From Chitinophaga ginsengisoli (lineage in GTDB: Bacteria > Bacteroidota > Bacteroidia > Chitinophagales > Chitinophagaceae): 64,000 nt of DNA. The position numbers and the translations under genes are program-made. Location of the stretch: assembly GCF_003014595.1 (NCBI RefSeq), contig NZ_PYGK01000002.1, positions 124,001 through 188,000 of the forward strand. The letters are read 5' to 3'. Within the stretch, counting starts at the first letter, position 1, and each line of letters begins with the position of its first letter. Of this stretch, positions 46,401 to 55,243 are shown piece by piece. Below the pieces are notes generated by a model. The model was not told the origin of the DNA. It ran no database searches and worked only from the letters and a program-made list of their open reading frames with translations.

Positions 46401-47422
46401 GTGAAAGACGGCCAGTTACAGGAATCCAATTGTTGCTTTGTTACGAACTCCTCTTTATTAACAGCACCAATATGATTAGAAATCGCCTTATCATAGGTAA
46501 ACAGGACACTGTCTTTTGTGAGATTGTTAACAATTTTGGTCAGTGCCCACGCATTGGGACGACGTCCCCCCTGAAACGTAGAATAACTTTTTGAATTATC
46601 TGTTTCCCCAAAATAATAGGTGATCCCATCGGGAGTAGTGATAGACCAGGTATCAAAATAATAGTTAGTCCACCCATTTTGATTCTGTTGGGAAAAAACA
46701 GGAACAATTTTGATATCCTTATCATAGGGAACAAGCACTGGCACTCTGTTATTTCCAAAAATGAATTTCCCTGAGTAGTTCCCGCAATTATAATAAAATA
46801 GATCCGGGGAAGCATCATTTAGTCCATAAAATGACCAATCCATATCTGAAGACGCAGGTACCTGTCCATTTTTAATGGCGTCATTATGTTGCTGCATAAC
46901 AGTAGACAAAACCGGGATATCAAGCGAATTGCCGTTATCTACATAAAAACCACCATGCTTTCCCCTCATGTCTACATACTCTTCTACCTTGCTGTGATAG
47001 CGAATCGCTGTATCGCGTCTGGTTCCCACTACCGTAACAATTGTATCCTTCCATACCTTGGTAATCAAGCCCTCATCAGGATTTCCTCTGACTGTACGGG
47101 AAATCATTCCTCCTGCTTTAAAATCCCATCCCAAGCCTACCATTGTCGCATCCTGTTCTACTTTTATACCGCCTGCCTGATATACTATCGAAATAGGCAC
47201 AACTATATCCTTTGAACGGGCTGTGTGCAAAGGAATTGTAAAACTACCGGAACCTGTAAAATTACTTACCGGAACATCAATCGCCTGTTGCATCGACGCC
47301 ACCGCTGGCGTTTTCGGGGAATAATCAAACTGTGGATCACCAATAGTTGACTGTCCGGATGTATTAAAAACAAAACACAATAAAAAACAAAAACATTGAA
47401 GTCCGAAAAGCCTTCCTTTCAT
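43454..47422 (-). CDS. SpvB-like RHS-associated secreted protein
   Basis: A 1322-residue exported protein (signal peptide ending near residue 23). The N-terminal region, with IPLHTARSKDIVVPISIVYQ, AGGIKVEQDATMVGLGW and AGGMISRTVRG, is the type found in Bacteroidota proteins upstream of RHS genes and resembles the start of SpvB/TcdB proteins. The middle has RHS-like beta repeats (VRLIYEPHSASGG, GYTQYEYYDD, VTTYNYDPILGLTS). The last ~170 residues are rich in cysteine (about 14 Cys), probably disulphide-bonded. It lies 94 bp upstream of the RHS toxin gene and probably forms part of the same shell or delivery complex. Confidence 0.85.
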   Translation of the reverse strand: MKGRLFGLQCFCFLLCFVFNTSGQSTIGDPQFDYSPKTPAVASMQQAIDVPVSNFTGSGSFTIPLHTARSKDIVVPISIVYQAGGIKVEQDATMVGLGWDFKAGGMISRTVRGNPDEGLITKVWKDTIVTVVGTRRDTAIRYHSKVEEYVDMRGKHGGFYVDNGNSLDIPVLSTVMQQHNDAIKNGQVPASSDMDWSFYGLNDASPDLFYYNCGNYSGKFIFGNNRVPVLVPYDKDIKIVPVFSQQNQNGWTNYYFDTWSITTPDGITYYFGETDNSKSYSTFQGGRRPNAWALTKIVNNLTKDSVLFTYDKAISNHIGAVNKEEFVTKQQLDSCNWPSFTRAVEINGMEECQLATITTRNEQLNFYYSTTDSNYYREESVQTRFNRLDSFIVKDANSAVPYKKIQFTYGSFLSKKMKLREVLVMNYQRTQIMPYTFNYYDTAFRKVRDNLDSVPFFSYYSQDYWGYYNDARNDLKQTLYINGCSGESMVSRKAAWPQMQRDALTEILYPTGGKVRLIYEPHSASGGRLMNGLVGDYETFFCDSHHNFAITDTIGGLRIKRIEQIDPVNNDTLIKTFKYNFFGSVLSSGFLNSTPSIVTDVSDFQYCGNTTNSPKYLVSAQNQQSGAGAGPFISYKNVTVAQERRGAQNGYTQYEYYDDTNTDSLFYFNICTNTDYCFRGSYDVLQSWQARKPYENLLAGSPKSIRTYNSAGQLLKEEKTEYEAVRYPVTARIIEFSSLLSTKICDRPMIPIVDYGNHPGSHYMYKPDDSYMFFRTFAIGKIAVLTRKKITDVYDANGTKMTDTTSLYYESPYHISQTASKSIASNGDSLRTETIFSMDLPDINGTDSLGLQMRNAYLNIPVASFIKRNNLVYAGGYALYRRTSPQDTKSILKREEFKLTTNTGVLPSALNLSSTYPKTLNFPSTQFQRQVALSYDNDNNPIQIVSKDQDVRGLVWGYNNTLLIANAVNAGAGEIAFTGFEGSDNGNWGIPSATRSNLAFAGSRSYILNAGNISFTRIATNRKVIVSYWAMGGTTQVNGLTVVGGPIRNGWTYYEHLLPETTTTVTVSGTATIDELRMYPAGSLVTTYNYDPILGLTSDASPENRTTYYEYDTLYGLTTIRDANKNVVKKTAYYAVGFNTAAPVWRSTGQARCKPCAINGAYTTDTLQLLYADYNQKSATWQSLKWEDVGKSTSCASVAGWNNTATPARCQLTTEGQPNGNQEQEQIDANPCSPTYNTKRWVVVGVPNSACVACIGIDKKVIGGVCQTGNRVNTSSQAVLQPGGGVLYKCTYHFEWSDCSKSVDFIQDNATPCTLNLSCSDW

Positions 47423-47459
47423 GATATATAGTTAGAAGCTACTTGTAAGATTTATATTC

Positions 47460-47488
47460 CAAACGTATCTATTCCTCCTTTAACTCAA
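47460..47488 (-). promoter_or_regulatory. Candidate promoter of the SpvB-like gene
   Basis: On the minus strand: TTG (47488-47486), an 18-base spacer, TACGTTTG (47467-47460), then 37 bases to the ATG. The -7 box is a full TAnnTTTG match; the spacer is one base short. Confidence 0.45.
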
Positions 47489-47548
47489 GTGCAATGCACT
47501 AATAACATCGTATAGCCATACAACATTGCATTCATTGGTTACCATGCC

Positions 47549-48286
47549 TTATTTGGATTTCAGTTTTTCAATCTCCTCTGCCATTAATCTGATCCGTTCT
47601 TCCTGTACTGTGTTCCGTTTCTCCTGCTCTATCAAATGCAACGTCAACTCCTCTATCTTCTGCAACAAAACCCTGTTCATCTCACCTACATCCTGCCCAT
47701 CCTTCGCCACCTCTGCAGCCGACGGCACCTCGGGAAGATGCTTATTCGCCTTAATGTACGCCTCCAATTCCGCTAATGACGGCAACTTATACTCCGGTTC
47801 AAACACAAAGTCCGGCCATGTCGCTGCCTGCGTAACTTTAACCCTCCTCGCAGCTATCGTTCCTTCTACAGCCAGTTTATTTGTTCCTGTTGTCAGTGTT
47901 CCGATACCAACGTTACCCGTTCCGGTTACAATCATCTGGGGGTTTGGTGTCGCTCCCGTTACAAATAGAATGTCTCTGCTCTGTATCCCCGCCTGAAATA
48001 TCAGGTTGTCATAGTTGTTGAAAGGATATGCCCCTGCTCTTGTACCACTTCTATATATCGTCGGCTGATTGGCATCTGTACCCGTCGTATAGGCAGTGCT
48101 GTAGCTTATTAATTTCAGTTTTCCAGATAAATTCAGGCCATTCTCCGTTACTGAAGCATCTGGCGCCATCCCAATCCAGACATTTTTTGTAGTATAATTA
48201 CCAGCAGTTACAACGGATTCCAATGTCTGACCTTGTGAAATGCCAACAGTAAACGCGCATAAAGCTGTTAATAGAAAAAACTTCAT
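47549..48286 (-). CDS. Fibre-type secreted protein with S74-like tail
   Basis: A 245-residue protein with a signal peptide (KFFLLTALCAFTVGISQG), a glycine/threonine-rich beta region, and a C-terminal block of the kind found in Bacteroidota tail-fibre-like proteins: FEPEYKLPSLAELEAYIKAN, KHLPEVPSAAEVAKDGQDVG, then a coiled coil (MNRVLLQKIEELTLHLIEQE and on to the end). Such ends usually drive trimer assembly. It is 12 bp downstream of the coiled-coil/barrel gene and upstream of the RHS pair, in one orientation. Confidence 0.82.
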   Translation of the reverse strand: MKFFLLTALCAFTVGISQGQTLESVVTAGNYTTKNVWIGMAPDASVTENGLNLSGKLKLISYSTAYTTGTDANQPTIYRSGTRAGAYPFNNYDNLIFQAGIQSRDILFVTGATPNPQMIVTGTGNVGIGTLTTGTNKLAVEGTIAARRVKVTQAATWPDFVFEPEYKLPSLAELEAYIKANKHLPEVPSAAEVAKDGQDVGEMNRVLLQKIEELTLHLIEQEKRNTVQEERIRLMAEEIEKLKSK

Positions 48287-48298
48287 CTTTATTTTTAT

Positions 48299-49732
48299 TT
48301 AAAAGTTATATCCTATTCTTAATTTAATCGGACTTGTTGACGGCATATTCCGCTTCGCCAAAAAATCGTACAACACCATAATATTCCCCTTCATTTTCGC
48401 GCTCACCTTATATTTCTTACTAATCCCCAGCAATGCACTTCCCTGCCAGCCCTTCCAATCCTTTAACTGGTCCGAATGAGTAATAGTCGATACATAATTC
48501 TGCTCAAAGCCACCATTCACAAAAAACGTCCCTTTCAACTTCCAGTCAACGAAAGACCGTAATCCCATGCCCTGATGACTGATAGCTATATTATTCCAGC
48601 CCGTTCCCATGCCCAGCTTATAGGACGCTCCTATACCTGCTGTTCCATTCTTATGGAACTTATACCCTACCTGACCGGCTATATCAGTAGTCGTCGGAAA
48701 ATAACGGCTGGACTTCTGGAACTGAATATTTCCTCCGAACTCCAATCGCTGAAGGAAACTCTTTGTCTTCATAGGATTGGGCTTAAAATCCGGCATATCC
48801 CCTGCATTGTCCAGATCCGGGAACTTGTTCTTCAGTTCATTTAACTGTGACTTTGCCTGATCCATCTGCTGACTTACCGCCTGTCTGGCGCCCGGATCAT
48901 TACCCAATCTTTGCTGTATCAGCTGCTCCACTTGCGTACGGGTCTGCAATCCTTCCAGACTCTGGGCGGTATTGTTCCCGGCGGCTCCCAGGTTAAACAG
49001 ACTGGCTAACTGCGAGTTTTTACGGAGAAAATCATTGTAGGCGGGCATTTTCTTCAGCAACTCCATTGCCTTCGCCTCTGCTTTCTTTTTATCTTTCAGT
49101 ACAGATTTGTACTCATTGATCTGCTGACCATAGTAATAGGCCTCTTTATTGATCTTCTGAAGATCTTTGGCAAAGCCGGCATATTGGGATAACTGCTCCT
49201 TTAACTGTTTTTTATGCTCACGGATATACGCCTTGATCTGCTCCGCCTGTTGCAATTTGCCCTGCAGCGATTCAATATTCCCGGTAACACCTGCCAGTTT
49301 TCCTTTGGAGGCTCCCAACAGCTCCCCCTTCCCTTCCAGGAACTTTAAGGAACTACCTAATGAATCCAGATAGCTATTCCCTAAAGGCAGCTTGCCTGTC
49401 ACTTTATTTTTGAGTCCTGCCTTCAGGCTACCCAAACTGTCAATTGATTTCGAGAAAATATTACCTGCAGCTACAGAATCCACTTTCCACAGGCGGGCCT
49501 TCATTTTCTTTTCCTGCCTGAGTAAACGGCTCAACGCCTTGTCAGCACGTTTATTTACCTGCTCTTCCACATGCATTGATTTTTGTTTTACCTGAGATAG
49601 ATATTTCGCAGGTAATTCTGGTGCTTTCATAGAACTGCTATCCCGGACTGTAACAGTCGTATCAATACGATTGGAGCCAACAGGATCATGCAGATTCATT
49701 ATAAGAAGACTTATAACAATCCAACTATTCAT
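48299..49732 (-). CDS. Coiled-coil protein with barrel-like C-terminus
   Basis: A 477-residue exported protein: short signal sequence, about 300 residues of predicted coiled coil rich in Lys, Glu and Gln (QQAEQIKAYIREHKKQLKEQ and similar), then a C-terminal ~130-residue region of alternating beta strands (LEFGGNIQFQKSSRYFPTTT, GYKFHKNGTAGIGASYKLGM) ending IKLRIGYNF with a terminal Phe, as in outer-membrane barrels. I do not recognise a named family. As the first gene of the RHS locus it could be the outer-membrane anchor or export part; that is inference. Confidence 0.8.
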   Translation of the reverse strand: MNSWIVISLLIMNLHDPVGSNRIDTTVTVRDSSSMKAPELPAKYLSQVKQKSMHVEEQVNKRADKALSRLLRQEKKMKARLWKVDSVAAGNIFSKSIDSLGSLKAGLKNKVTGKLPLGNSYLDSLGSSLKFLEGKGELLGASKGKLAGVTGNIESLQGKLQQAEQIKAYIREHKKQLKEQLSQYAGFAKDLQKINKEAYYYGQQINEYKSVLKDKKKAEAKAMELLKKMPAYNDFLRKNSQLASLFNLGAAGNNTAQSLEGLQTRTQVEQLIQQRLGNDPGARQAVSQQMDQAKSQLNELKNKFPDLDNAGDMPDFKPNPMKTKSFLQRLEFGGNIQFQKSSRYFPTTTDIAGQVGYKFHKNGTAGIGASYKLGMGTGWNNIAISHQGMGLRSFVDWKLKGTFFVNGGFEQNYVSTITHSDQLKDWKGWQGSALLGISKKYKVSAKMKGNIMVLYDFLAKRNMPSTSPIKLRIGYNF

Positions 49733-50015
49733 ATTTATAGGCTAAGATCTAAATTGAGAATTCTGAATATGCTCGAACAAAGTATAGATTATGAAATAAA
49801 ATTTTGGGCAACATCAAATTTCAACTGCGCCAAAGATCAGAAAACAACATGACAAATTGCGTAACACCTTCGTTGTATAACAAATTATTAACATCATTAA
49901 AATGATCTCGTTACAAAGAAAAACAATGCCTGCGCACCGTATATGCGTATAGGAATTTTCATTATTCTTTACCGTATTTCTTATTGGGGTCAACGGGCTT
50001 TATGAAATCAGCCTT

Positions 50016-50609
50016 TCATAAATGTATCTTGAAGGTAACAGCTGTACCGACATCCGTAAGGGGAATTGACAAACTATACCTTACTTCAAAGGAATCCTTA
50101 GCAAAATTAACCGAACCAGAACGCAATACGCCATAATTTCTCAATGCCGGGAAAACGTCTTTATCTTCATTAAAAACCTCCCTTGTTATGATAGTATCAA
50201 TACGTTTATTATTATCTACGCTAACTTCCAACTTCGACTGATAAGTATTAGATACAAAACCTTTAATACCATATATTTCCGTGTACGCATCCGGAATGGA
50301 TAAAGAGCTATCATATAAACAATAATGCCGGAATCTAATACTGATTCGCTTTCCTTTATAACTATAAGAAGTATCTATATTCAGCGTATCATCATACCGT
50401 GTATACTCATTGTAAATATCATCCAGTTCGGGCGTCTCAAAATCATCACCCTGCGCGCCCGCTGTGAGCGAGTCTTTTCTCAACGTATCTTTCATGGAGT
50501 CCCCGGCCGCTTTTACTTTTTCCTCAACAGCGCTACTATGACATCCGCTATTTGCGAGCATCGCGCCAACAATGAAAACCGTAAACAACCAACTTATTTG
50601 CAATTTCAT
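50016..50609 (-). CDS. Hypothetical lipoprotein
   Basis: From ATG 50609, 197 residues. The signal sequence (KLQISWLFTVFIVGAMLANS) ends in a lipobox with Cys23 (NSGC), so it is a lipoprotein. The mature part is acidic near the start, then beta-rich (TYQSKLEVSVDNNKRIDTII, FAKDSFEVRYSLSIPL). No family is recognised. It lies on the same strand as the RHS locus but upstream of it and separated by about 400 bp from the neighbours on each side. Confidence 0.75.
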   Translation of the reverse strand: MKLQISWLFTVFIVGAMLANSGCHSSAVEEKVKAAGDSMKDTLRKDSLTAGAQGDDFETPELDDIYNEYTRYDDTLNIDTSYSYKGKRISIRFRHYCLYDSSLSIPDAYTEIYGIKGFVSNTYQSKLEVSVDNNKRIDTIITREVFNEDKDVFPALRNYGVLRSGSVNFAKDSFEVRYSLSIPLTDVGTAVTFKIHL

Positions 50610-50789
50610 AGGCTTCTTCTGATCATTGGTAAAAAGCAATAAAAATAAGAAGATAAAGCCTTTTAGCAATACACCGACAAAAATAACACCCTCCCATATT
50701 CCCTTTCCCAGACCAACCCTTCATGTACACTGCCTCACATGGAGTTCATCCCCTATCCGTAGGTATCACCAGACTATCCGATATACCAA

Positions 50790-50830
50790 TAACAGCAAAA
50801 GCCTTGTTCAACACAAAGCTTTTGCTGTTA
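50790..50830 (-). terminator. Perfect 13-bp hairpin after the SRPBCC gene
   Basis: TAACAGCAAAAGC (50790-50802) pairs perfectly with GCTTTTGCTGTTA (50818-50830). It lies 24 bases after the stop of the SRPBCC gene. Confidence 0.75.
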
Positions 50831-50854
50831 AAACCTTAAAATGACTCTTTACGC

Positions 50855-51316
50855 TTACGCCTCCGCTCCCACTTCCTTCGGATTTGGCGCACCCTTTCCT
50901 GTCGTTATCAGGTTCATCAGACTCTGTTGTATATACTTAGTCCATGAACTATTACAGATCTGGTAACATTCATACGAAGGCACCAATCCTTCATGCGTAA
51001 AGCGTATCTCTGTTTTACCTCCCTTGTCGGCAATCTCAAAGAAGATCTTTGTGCCGTTCCATTCACTCTTATCTTCCGTAAAATTGAAATAATTATCCAG
51101 CACCTGCCATACTACCTTCTGTGCCGGAATAAGCTCAATGACCTTTATGCGACAACGGTGAACATCCTTAAAGCTGTATACAAACTCACTATTGAGTGTA
51201 TCTGTGCTTCCATCGATGTTCTCTGACCACCATCCGCGAACGTTATTAATTGCATGATAAGCTTGTTGAGCTGACTGATCCACCAGTATAGTTGTCGTGA
51301 AATCCTGATTATTCAT
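50855..51316 (-). CDS. SRPBCC (START-like) domain protein
   Basis: A 153-residue single-domain protein: FTTTILVDQSAQQAYHAINN at the start (the AHSA1/SRPBCC opening), VRGWWSENIDG, a central beta sheet with KVIELIPAQKVVWQVLD, and GGKTEIRFTHEGLVP followed by a long C-terminal helix (WTKYIQQSLMNLI). These helix-grip proteins bind hydrophobic ligands; some act as Hsp90 co-chaperones in eukaryotes. Ligand unknown. A TACATTTG box at plus-strand 51339-51346 lies 22 bases upstream of the ATG and overlaps the terminator of the next gene. Confidence 0.87.
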   Translation of the reverse strand: MNNQDFTTTILVDQSAQQAYHAINNVRGWWSENIDGSTDTLNSEFVYSFKDVHRCRIKVIELIPAQKVVWQVLDNYFNFTEDKSEWNGTKIFFEIADKGGKTEIRFTHEGLVPSYECYQICNSSWTKYIQQSLMNLITTGKGAPNPKEVGAEA

Positions 51317-51345
51317 ACTTGTATGTTTTGAAGTTATTCAAATGT

Positions 51346-51370
51346 AGCCCCTATTTACACAATAGGGGCT
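51346..51370 (-). terminator. Hairpin after the T9SS-secreted protein gene
   Basis: AGCCCCTATT (51346-51355) and AATAGGGGCT (51361-51370) form a perfect 10-bp stem with a 5-base loop, 46 bases after the stop at 51417. No long T-run follows. Confidence 0.65.
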
Positions 51371-51416
51371 GTACTGATTAGACATTCTGGCGGGTGGATT
51401 TAGACAGTCCACCAAC

Positions 51417-54400
51417 TTATTCCTTCACATGAAATACTTTATACGTTGTTATCACATCATTCGCTTTCAATTGCAATAGATAAACACCTGCAGCCAGGTC
51501 TGGCGTTTGCCAGGTAATCGTCTGTACACCTGGTTGCATCACCTGATCAACAAGACGCGCAACGATTTCGCCATTCGCAGAATAAACGTTCAGCTGTACC
51601 CTGCTTTCAGTAGCAACATCAAATGAAATGACGGCATAACTGTTGAACGGATTAGGATAAGTCCTGATAAAGGCCTCGCCCATTAATTCCTTGCGGGCAC
51701 GGCTTTCCAGATCCTTCCATTCTTCACTGCTGTCTTGCGATGCGGATGATTGACGAAGCGGCATTGCCCTCAGCTGATTAATGATCTTCTGCGCAGCATT
51801 AATAAGGGCATTCCTGTCAATATCCGTCAGGCGTGTCCTTTGTGTCGCATTCCTTACCAGCACAATGAATACCCTCAGTACAAAGATGGCAGGTTGTATC
51901 CGTCCCCTGTTTTCCAGCTGCAATGAAATATCTACAATACCATTCAGTATCCGGCCTTCCCTTGGCGTCAATTTTCCTGCATTCACCAATGCAGTGATCT
52001 GCTGCATGAGAGCCCGATATTGTTGTGTAATATCTGCTTGCGGTTGGCTCACCTGTATGGATACACTGCTCTGATCATCCTCTGTACTGACGCCATTGCC
52101 AGGAGATGAATCCGGATCAGGTAATTTGCTGGCCGTTACTTCAGCAATATTGGTAATAGTTCCGGCTGCATTAGCAGTACCGGTGATGGTCAGCGTTGCC
52201 TGCTGCCCATTATTCAACAGCGCCACCTGCCACTTACCTGTCGCACTGCTGTAAGTACCAACAGAAGCTGTGGCCTGTTTAAAGGTAATACCCGCCGGCA
52301 GCAGGTCTGTCACGACGATATCAGGCGCATTGGCTGTTCCCTTATTCGTTAGCTGAATAGTGTAGGTCACCTGATCACCCACAACATATTGTGTCTTATC
52401 AGCCTTTTTGGTCAACTCAAGATCTGCAGTTTCGACGTTCCCCATTTGCAGACAAGCACTGAATTCACTGGTATTATGAGCAGGATCGGTTGCCGTACTG
52501 GTAACGGCCGCACCCGCTGGTAATGTTATGCCAGTTAAGAGCGCATTGAACGTGGCGTTACCATTTGCATCAGTAGTTACTTTAAAGGAATCCAGGAACG
52601 CCTGCCCTTCGCCAAATCCTGATGGATTACAAGCATCATTGGAGAAGAAATCCAGCCTGAAAGTGGCATTCGGCGTACTATTCAGTGTACCTTGTATATT
52701 GGTATTTCCACCACTACTATTTACGGCTGTCAATACAGGAAAGTTCTGCAGATTATTCGGTCCTGTATCTGCGTCGCCAACATCATTAGCGGTAGGTCCG
52801 TCATTACCAAGATCAATGCCAATACCATTATTTTTGAAGATAGCATTTGCTGTCATATCACTCCCGGCGCCCGTTCCACCAAAGGCAATTCCTTTTCCAT
52901 TAGCGGTAATAGTATTGTTGTTCATACTGGCGGTGGCAGCATCATTCACGAGTATACCGATACCATTTCCGGAGATAGTATTCCCCTCAAGATGCGCAAT
53001 TGTAGTACCGTCCAGTAAAATACCCGGTCCGCCATTGTCGGTAACAGTGTTGTTGAGTATACTCTTCTCTGTCAGGAAACTGGTGACTTCTAAACCCGTC
53101 AGCACATTCTTATCAAAGATATCCTTCTCTATAAATGCTCTAAGTGTAACAAGGTTCTTCCCATCGCTGATCCAACGAAGGCCAGCGCCACCGTTCACGG
53201 CAAATCTATTCTCCATTGATGTAAGCGTTGCGATAGCATTCACATCAGCGAATACATCCAGCCGGTCTCCATCCTTACCGTTATTGACAGCCGAAGAACC
53301 TAACAGGGCATAACTGAATTCCGTTCCTGCCTTCAATACTACTTTTCCCGTCCTTGCACCGCCCGCATTGCCTGAATATGCATCGCCCTTCACCCTCAGC
53401 GCCATTTGTAAACCCGGGGCAAGATCTGCTACATAGTTGAAAGCCACACCAGCATTTCCTTGATATATCCCGTTGCTGAAATCTTTGTTGCCCGCTGCAT
53501 GAAATATAAAGTTAGCCCCTGCCTGTCCCAGTTTTAGCGTATCGCCTGCAAAAATCCAGTCGATCTTCCCACTGAGCGATTCTTCTACATCCAGTGCCAT
53601 TCCGTTACCACTGTGCAGATTATTCTGGTACATCATCTGTACATTTTTTCCTTCACCAAACCGCAGCTTGCTGCCAACAGACATATTTCCTTCAAAGGTA
53701 TTTCTGCGGATATTATAGCTACCGTCTCCTGTCACAAACAGATCAATACCGACTCCGACAATTTCTGTAATGACATTTCCTTCGATAGTAATAGGCTTGG
53801 CACTGGCAGCAATACCCACTTTGAATTTGGCGCCCGTCTTATTCTCACCTATAAAATTACCTAGTATCTTAATTCCTTCCGTCAAACTACCGGTAACGGT
53901 TACACCGTTAGTGTTATTGGTACCGGCCATCTTGTTGCCCTGGTTGGGGTCCGACCCACCAATCGTGTTGTTAGGGGCGTTATTCAATACCACTGCATCC
54001 CCCTTATTCGGTAAAGCATTCTCACCCGATATATCCAGTCCGATGAGATTACCTATTGCCAGATTATTCTGCGCCCCATTGGTCCCGAACTGCGAGGGAT
54101 CAAGTCCCTGAATATTAATGCCGCGACCTTCATTCCCCGATATAATATTTCTTAAAATACCCGTGCCACCAATCATACAGCCGGGCGTATTGTCGATGAA
54201 TATCCCATCTCCGCCATTTCCCTTGGCGGTAGTACCGGTAAAGTCGGTACCGATATAATTGTTCTGTATACGATGCCCACCTTCGCCGGGAGGTGGTGTA
54301 CCCGAAATGAACATGCCGTGGGAAGAAAAACTATTGATGACAAAAAAAGAAATCTCACAACCACCGCCAAGCAAACGCAGACCGATTGCACCGCCTCCTG

Positions 54401-54881
54401 CCATGCTACCGTCCAGTTCAATACGCCTGCCATCGCTATTAATACCGTCAATAAATACAGATCCAAGAATAGGCGGCAATGCGCCCAACCCCGTGCTTCC
54501 GACTTTTATAATGATACTACCCGTGCCTGGTGCATTGGGAATATCAAAGGTGATACGGTTTTGTCCCAGGTTACGGTTCCCATTCTGGTTTTGTATAGCG
54601 GCGCGAAAAGTACATTGATCGCCCATTGTAATCGGGTCTACATCACACCTTCCGTCATCGCCGATATTATCTGCATTAGGATCACTTTCATCGCCAGTCA
54701 TATTGACCGTAAATGTCTTGGTGGACTGCGCCATTATATTGACCGGCGACAGTAATAAAAACAATAAGAAGATAGTCGAAAACCTTTGTATCAAAGAACC
54801 ATAGGAATGATTTTGTTGTGTTACATCAATAGAGGTAGTAAGAGATAGATCACTCTCTTTTAGATGTTGTCTCATGGTCAT
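51417..54881 (-). CDS. T9SS-sorted beta-helix surface protein (CSLREA, DUF11)
   Basis: A 1154-residue exported protein. After the signal (FSTIFLLFLLLSPVNIMAQ) comes a CSLREA-type start (CTFRAAIQNQNGNRNLGQNR), then a long right-handed parallel beta-helix with many glycine/asparagine repeats (NTISGNGIGILVNDA, NTITANGKGIAFGG). A DUF11-type repeat follows (ADLELTKKADKTQYVVGDQV), a helical stretch near 1000-1060, and a type IX sorting domain in the last 80 residues (RTYPNPFNSYAVISFD, GVYLLQLKANDVITTYKVF). The product is secreted by T9SS and either attached to or released from the cell surface; it may bind or process polysaccharide. Confidence 0.93.
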   Translation of the reverse strand: MTMRQHLKESDLSLTTSIDVTQQNHSYGSLIQRFSTIFLLFLLLSPVNIMAQSTKTFTVNMTGDESDPNADNIGDDGRCDVDPITMGDQCTFRAAIQNQNGNRNLGQNRITFDIPNAPGTGSIIIKVGSTGLGALPPILGSVFIDGINSDGRRIELDGSMAGGGAIGLRLLGGGCEISFFVINSFSSHGMFISGTPPPGEGGHRIQNNYIGTDFTGTTAKGNGGDGIFIDNTPGCMIGGTGILRNIISGNEGRGINIQGLDPSQFGTNGAQNNLAIGNLIGLDISGENALPNKGDAVVLNNAPNNTIGGSDPNQGNKMAGTNNTNGVTVTGSLTEGIKILGNFIGENKTGAKFKVGIAASAKPITIEGNVITEIVGVGIDLFVTGDGSYNIRRNTFEGNMSVGSKLRFGEGKNVQMMYQNNLHSGNGMALDVEESLSGKIDWIFAGDTLKLGQAGANFIFHAAGNKDFSNGIYQGNAGVAFNYVADLAPGLQMALRVKGDAYSGNAGGARTGKVVLKAGTEFSYALLGSSAVNNGKDGDRLDVFADVNAIATLTSMENRFAVNGGAGLRWISDGKNLVTLRAFIEKDIFDKNVLTGLEVTSFLTEKSILNNTVTDNGGPGILLDGTTIAHLEGNTISGNGIGILVNDAATASMNNNTITANGKGIAFGGTGAGSDMTANAIFKNNGIGIDLGNDGPTANDVGDADTGPNNLQNFPVLTAVNSSGGNTNIQGTLNSTPNATFRLDFFSNDACNPSGFGEGQAFLDSFKVTTDANGNATFNALLTGITLPAGAAVTSTATDPAHNTSEFSACLQMGNVETADLELTKKADKTQYVVGDQVTYTIQLTNKGTANAPDIVVTDLLPAGITFKQATASVGTYSSATGKWQVALLNNGQQATLTITGTANAAGTITNIAEVTASKLPDPDSSPGNGVSTEDDQSSVSIQVSQPQADITQQYRALMQQITALVNAGKLTPREGRILNGIVDISLQLENRGRIQPAIFVLRVFIVLVRNATQRTRLTDIDRNALINAAQKIINQLRAMPLRQSSASQDSSEEWKDLESRARKELMGEAFIRTYPNPFNSYAVISFDVATESRVQLNVYSANGEIVARLVDQVMQPGVQTITWQTPDLAAGVYLLQLKANDVITTYKVFHVKE

Positions 54882-55243
54882 ATACTTTAGGAAGTAAGCA
54901 ATACGATATAATCCAGGCTATTGCATCTGTTACTATTCATTTGCATGTCCGTGTAGTGGGGTTACCGAAAAAAAGGCCCACTCAAGCTATTGAGTATTCC
55001 ATTGGAGTATGTTTTTGGGAGAAGCTAAATGTTATAATGAGAATCCTGGACGTCTAAATTGGCTACAGTGCTCTTACAGATACGATGGAATCGATTCCAA
55101 ACCAGTTAGTTATTCATAGTAACAAAGTTCATAAAAAACAGGAGAGATAAAAAATAATATCTCACGCTTTATGAAAATTCTTCTACCAGATCAGGCAGCT
55201 ACACAGGTGTCCGCATTAAATATTTATTTAGTTTTACGCCCCT
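54882..55243. other. Divergent promoter region
   Basis: About 360 bases between the T9SS protein gene (minus) and DUF92 (plus). No consensus TAnnTTTG box lies close to either start, and no gene or repeat is seen. A plus-strand frame from 55171 overlaps DUF92 out of frame and is noise. Confidence 0.4.
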
